Assembly: GCF_038003525.1 (NCBI RefSeq)
Contig: NZ_JBBOPI010000001.1
Span: forward strand, 1,417,001-1,481,000
DNA from: Solibacillus sp. FSL H8-0538
GTDB lineage: Bacteria > Bacillota > Bacilli > Bacillales_A > Planococcaceae
Length of the DNA: 64,000 nt
Reading direction: 5' to 3'
Below the pieces are notes generated by a model. It had not been told where the DNA came from. It saw only the letters and a list, made by a program, of their open reading frames with translations, and did no database searches. Of the stretch, positions 60,963 to 64,000 are shown one piece after another. Positions within the stretch are counted from its first letter, which is position 1. Every line of letters starts with the position of its first letter. Made by a program: the position numbers and the translations under genes.

Positions 60963-62465
60963 ATGAGCAACAGCGAAACTAAAACAGACGTCATCTTAAT
61001 AGGTGCCGGAATTATGAGCGCAACTTTAGGAACAATGCTAAAAGAGTTAGTACCGGACTGGAACATTCAAGTGTTCGAGAAGCTGGAAAAAGCAGGCGAG
61101 GAAAGTTCTAACGAATGGAATAACGCAGGTACAGGGCATGCTGCACTGTGCGAGCTTAACTACACTTCAGAAAAATCAGACGGATCTATCGATATTAGCA
61201 AAGCGATCAATGTTAATGAACAGTTCCAGCTATCAATGCAGTTTTGGTCTTATCTTGTAAACAACAAACTAATCAATAATCCACAGGACTTTATCAAGCC
61301 ATTACCTCATATGAGCATGGTACAAGGGGAAGACAATGTTGCGTTTTTAAAGAAACGTTTTGAAACGATGACAAACAATCCTCTGTTCCAAGGTATGGAA
61401 TTCTCTGATAATCCGGAGACATTGAAACAATGGATTCCACTGATTATGCAGGACCGTCCAGAGAGCGATCGTATCGCGGCAACAAAAATCGACTCTGGTA
61501 CGGATGTTAACTTTGGTGCTCTAACGCGTATGTTAATGGACCACTTAAGTAACCAAAACGTTGAAGTCAATTACAACCATAACGTCTACAGTATTAAACG
61601 TACGAAAGACGGTTTATGGGAAGTTGGCATTCACGATTTAGAAACGCTAAAAGTAAAATACATTAAAACAAAATTCATCTTCTTAGGTGCTGGTGGGGGA
61701 AGCCTGGAGTTACTACAAAAAACAGGTATTCCTGAAGGGAAACACATCGGTGGATTCCCAATTAGCGGATTATTCTTATCGTGTACAAATCAAGAAATCA
61801 TTGAGCAACATCATGCAAAAGTATACGGAAAAGCTGCGGTTGGTGCGCCTCCAATGTCTGTTCCTCATCTTGACACACGCTATATTGATAATAAAAAATC
61901 ATTGCTATTTGGACCGTTTGCCGGCTTCTCACCGAAGTTCTTAAAAACAGGTTCAAATATGGATTTAGTCGCTTCTGTAAAACCACATAATATTACAACG
62001 TTATTGGCTGCAGGAGTTAAAGAGATGGGATTAACAAAATATCTGATCCAACAACTTATGTTATCTAAAGAACAACGTATTGAAGAGTTACGTGACTTTA
62101 TCCCGAATGCGAAAAGCGAAGATTGGGAAATAGTTGTAGCAGGTCAACGTGTTCAAGTTATTAAAGATACTGAGGCTGGAGGTAAAGGGACACTCCAATT
62201 TGGTACAGAGGTTGTTAGTGCCGCTGATGGTTCAGTTGCAGCATTACTAGGTGCATCTCCAGGTGCTTCTACTGCGGTTCACGTTATGATTCAAGTAATC
62301 AATAAATGCTTCCCTGAACATGTAAAAGAGTGGGAACCGAAACTAAAAGTAATGATTCCTTCTTTTGGCATGAAACTAATGGACAACCCAGAGCTTCTGA
62401 AAGAAATTCATACGTCAACAGCGCAGTCGCTTGGTCTAAGCGAAAACGAGCCAGAACATAGTTAA
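60963..62465 (+). CDS. mqo: Malate:quinone oxidoreductase
   Basis: A 500-residue FAD-dependent membrane-associated enzyme oxidising malate to oxaloacetate with electrons to quinone. N-terminal FAD loop [21 protein letters not shown]; family blocks [52 protein letters not shown], and [15 protein letters not shown]-terminal [15 protein letters not shown]. Length is normal. Ribosome site near GTAAGGAAGG. Monocistronic with a strong downstream hairpin. With malic enzyme in the same window it gives two routes out of malate. Confidence 0.96.
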   Translation: MSNSETKTDVILIGAGIMSATLGTMLKELVPDWNIQVFEKLEKAGEESSNEWNNAGTGHAALCELNYTSEKSDGSIDISKAINVNEQFQLSMQFWSYLVNNKLINNPQDFIKPLPHMSMVQGEDNVAFLKKRFETMTNNPLFQGMEFSDNPETLKQWIPLIMQDRPESDRIAATKIDSGTDVNFGALTRMLMDHLSNQNVEVNYNHNVYSIKRTKDGLWEVGIHDLETLKVKYIKTKFIFLGAGGGSLELLQKTGIPEGKHIGGFPISGLFLSCTNQEIIEQHHAKVYGKAAVGAPPMSVPHLDTRYIDNKKSLLFGPFAGFSPKFLKTGSNMDLVASVKPHNITTLLAAGVKEMGLTKYLIQQLMLSKEQRIEELRDFIPNAKSEDWEIVVAGQRVQVIKDTEAGGKGTLQFGTEVVSAADGSVAALLGASPGASTAVHVMIQVINKCFPEHVKEWEPKLKVMIPSFGMKLMDNPELLKEIHTSTAQSLGLSENEPEHS

Positions 62466-62562
62466 TTCTTTGGATTTAGAAACAAATGTATTTAATGAAA
62501 ACTTTAAGCAATTTTTTATTAATTGACATCTGTTTTTATGATGAGGAGATTTGAATCGAGCC

Positions 62563-62610
62563 CCGAATAGTGGACACTTAAAAAAAGTGGCCCTATTCGG
62601 TTTTTTTTTT
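62563..62610 (+). terminator. Strong hairpin and T10 after mqo
   Basis: ccgaatag-tgg-cactt / aagtg-cc-ctattcgg stem followed by T10. The agtggacactt part resembles terminal sequence of IS150/IS3-type elements, so the terminator may derive from the element whose transposase relic lies downstream. Confidence 0.85.
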
Positions 62611-62932
62611 GTTAAACGATATATCCCGTTAGACGACCAATAATGAATTATGCGCGGGGAAATCATCTTGAGTATAACTATTTTTACGCACAACAAAGGT
62701 TGCAATTAGCGAATCCAAATGAGCAATCAGTTTCAGATTTTTCCATTCAGTATTAGAGCCAAAAAAGAAAATTGAGCTGGTAAACAACCTTCCTAAATTT
62801 TATGGGAAGTGGATTTAAGTGAGAGCTGATTGGGAGAGGAAAAGAGAGATCTCTTTTAATGCGTTGAAAAACCACGTATAAAACTATAGGAGACCCAGGC
62901 TTATTCGAAAATCGTGTAGATGCAATGTTCAT

Positions 62933-63241
62933 CCAAAAGCGATGATTCATTCGCATCACGGGGTTCATGACACCCACCTTGAATGCCAACATCGTGTGAA
63001 GGAAATGGGCGTGCTTCAGTCGAATTCAAGAAGATGAAACAGTATCGTTACGCCCCAATGGAATCATTTTCAGGGTACCATTACCATAAAGAGAAGTTAG
63101 ATGTTTAAATCCGCTAAAAACCTATTTGAATTGAGGGCAATGGTTGATACGTATATGGTGTATTCCATTGCCACACGCAAGCAATGGAATCTAAAAAAGA
63201 TGGCTTCGGTAATATACCGAAACCATCTCATCGTAGCTTAA
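62933..63241 (+). pseudogene. IS3-family (IS150-like) OrfB transposase relic
   Basis: The C-terminal third of an IS3 OrfB, broken by frameshifts. Successive frames read PKAMIHSHHGVHDTHLECQH and RVKEMGVLQSNSRR, then YAPMESFSGYHYHKEKLDV, then MFKSAKNLFELRAMVDTYMV, followed by RKQWNLKKMASVIYRNHLIV and a stop. These match the HSD-G, DNAPMESFFG, and RYQWNLKKMTP-x-YRNHL blocks of the DDE integrase domain, with key Asp residues lost (HSHHG for HSDHG; YAP for DNAP). Non-functional. The 62611-62932 stretch upstream has only unassigned fragments. Confidence 0.8.
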
Positions 63242-63337
63242 ATTGCACAGGTACTTTTTATGAGACTGTGGGTTAAATAGGGCTCAGTTCAAAGAGCAGT
63301 GGGTTTATGTCTTTCTAATTGGATGTAAGACCCCTGA

Positions 63338-64000
63338 TCAACCTCTAACCTGCCCATCCCCATAAACAAAGTACTTAGTGGATGTCAGCGCAGGTAAACC
63401 CATCGGACCGCGGGCGTGGAGCTTTTGTGTCGAAATGCCAATCTCCGCACCGTATCCGAATTCAAAGCCGTCTGTGAAGCGGGTAGAGGCATTGAGGTAA
63501 ACAGCCGCCGCATCTACTGAATTTAAAAAGATAGCTGTGTTTTCTGCATCTTCCGTAATAATAGCTTCCGAGTGATTTGTACCGAATTTATTAATGTGAT
63601 GTATTGCTTCGTACACATTATCTACTACTTTTACGCTCAGTGTTAGCGATAAAAATTCCTCAGCATAATGATCTTCTGTTGCTTGTAGAGCTTGTTTTAG
63701 CACACCGCAAACGTGTTCATCGCCGTAAATTTTAATGCCAACCTCTGATAAAGCTTCAAGTAACTCTTTGCCGTATTCCACAAAGAAATCTTCCTGGATT
63801 AAAATGCTTTCTGCAGCGTTGCAAACAGAAGGGCGCTGTGTTTTTGCATTAATAATGATTTTGCGCGCCATATCTAAGTTTGCCGACTTATCAATGAAAA
63901 TATGGCAGTTCCCGGCACCTGTTTCTAGAACAGGCACGCTTGCTTCGCGTACAACTAAGTCAATTAGATTTTTCCCACCACGAGGGATTAGTACATCTAA
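63338..64000 (-). CDS. proA: Glutamate-5-semialdehyde dehydrogenase (N-terminus outside window)
   Basis: The C-terminal 220 residues of about 415 are visible. The enzyme reduces gamma-glutamyl phosphate in proline synthesis. Present are [34 protein letters not shown], the catalytic Cys region [32 protein letters not shown], and the closing [20 protein letters not shown] with [17 protein letters not shown]. All are standard ProA blocks. The upstream partner proB, if present, lies beyond the right edge. Confidence 0.97.
   Translation of the reverse strand, partial: LDVLIPRGGKNLIDLVVREASVPVLETGAGNCHIFIDKSANLDMARKIIINAKTQRPSVCNAAESILIQEDFFVEYGKELLEALSEVGIKIYGDEHVCGVLKQALQATEDHYAEEFLSLTLSVKVVDNVYEAIHHINKFGTNHSEAIITEDAENTAIFLNSVDAAAVYLNASTRFTDGFEFGYGAEIGISTQKLHARGPMGLPALTSTKYFVYGDGQVRG

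Noticed and set aside
62753-62992. Minus-strand 79-codon frame
   Set aside because: Partly antisense to the IS3 transposase relic, no ribosome site, no recognisable motif.
63296-63325. Possible sixth copy of the dispersed hairpin repeat (tgtctttctaatt)
   Set aside because: Only the 3' arm matches; the core and left arm are not present, so I did not count it.

Overview
The window looks like chromosomal DNA from a low-GC Gram-positive endospore-former-type bacterium of the Bacillales, most like the Lysinibacillus/Solibacillus/Planococcaceae branch. This is inferred from gene content: a two-headed dynamin-like GTPase, a CvfC-type NifU-N/HEAT protein, CoaW-type pantothenate kinase, PCYCGC lipoprotein, a C2HCIx2C small zinc finger, and strong AGGAGG-like ribosome sites. 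Base composition is AT-rich. No rRNA, tRNA, CRISPR array or prophage was seen.

Layout. 1-1.4 kb: ahpCF peroxide defence (ahpF cut by the window edge). 1.8-13 kb: a cysteine hydrolase, an EamA transporter, a homospermidine-synthase-like enzyme, an overlooked 40-residue gene, dynA with a rhodanese, a metallo-beta-lactamase-fold hydrolase and a DUF47/Pit phosphate uptake pair. 13-32 kb: housekeeping and accessory genes, including an HtrA-like protease without PDZ, malic enzyme, pepF, a membrane thioredoxin, patatin, NhaC, a solitary purC, gdhA, a YaiI/YqxD protein with a disturbed 5' end, dsdA, a squalene/phytoene synthase relative, a DEDDh exonuclease, coaW, a MarR/MFS pair and a small RNase HI. 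32-49 kb: a SEC-C protein, a secreted HEYAH metalloprotease-like lipoprotein, DMT/LysR/stand-alone coaB, ybaK, a cold-shock gene, fhs, a chemoreceptor, HD hydrolase, ABC-F ATPase, CvfC and an orphan protein.

49-57 kb is a metal-handling stretch: a chromate transporter, a ZIP transporter behind an MntR-like operator, then a CcdA/TauE-like membrane protein, a PCYCGC lipoprotein, an OmpR-type response regulator with its histidine kinase, and a Met/His-rich lipoprotein multicopper oxidase. The last five genes look like one envelope copper-handling and sensing unit. 57-63.3 kb is a decayed, insertion-prone zone: transposase relics (IS3-like and possibly IS256-like), the C-terminal stump of a sarcosine/N-methyltryptophan oxidase, an intact animal-type haem peroxidase, a Bacillus-style dispersed repeat and mqo. 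The window ends inside proA.

The least expected signals are: (1) a family of five 46-48 bp hairpin repeats with a conserved CCCTATTTTGG core and compensating stem changes, all placed at gene 3' ends and one supplying the last codons of a transporter gene; (2) the copper cluster, with exact 11-bp tandem repeats next to its first promoter; (3) short intact or broken genes below the usual annotation cutoff. Most genes are separated by clear intrinsic terminators, so operons here are short. All function calls rest on reading motifs by eye; no database search was run.
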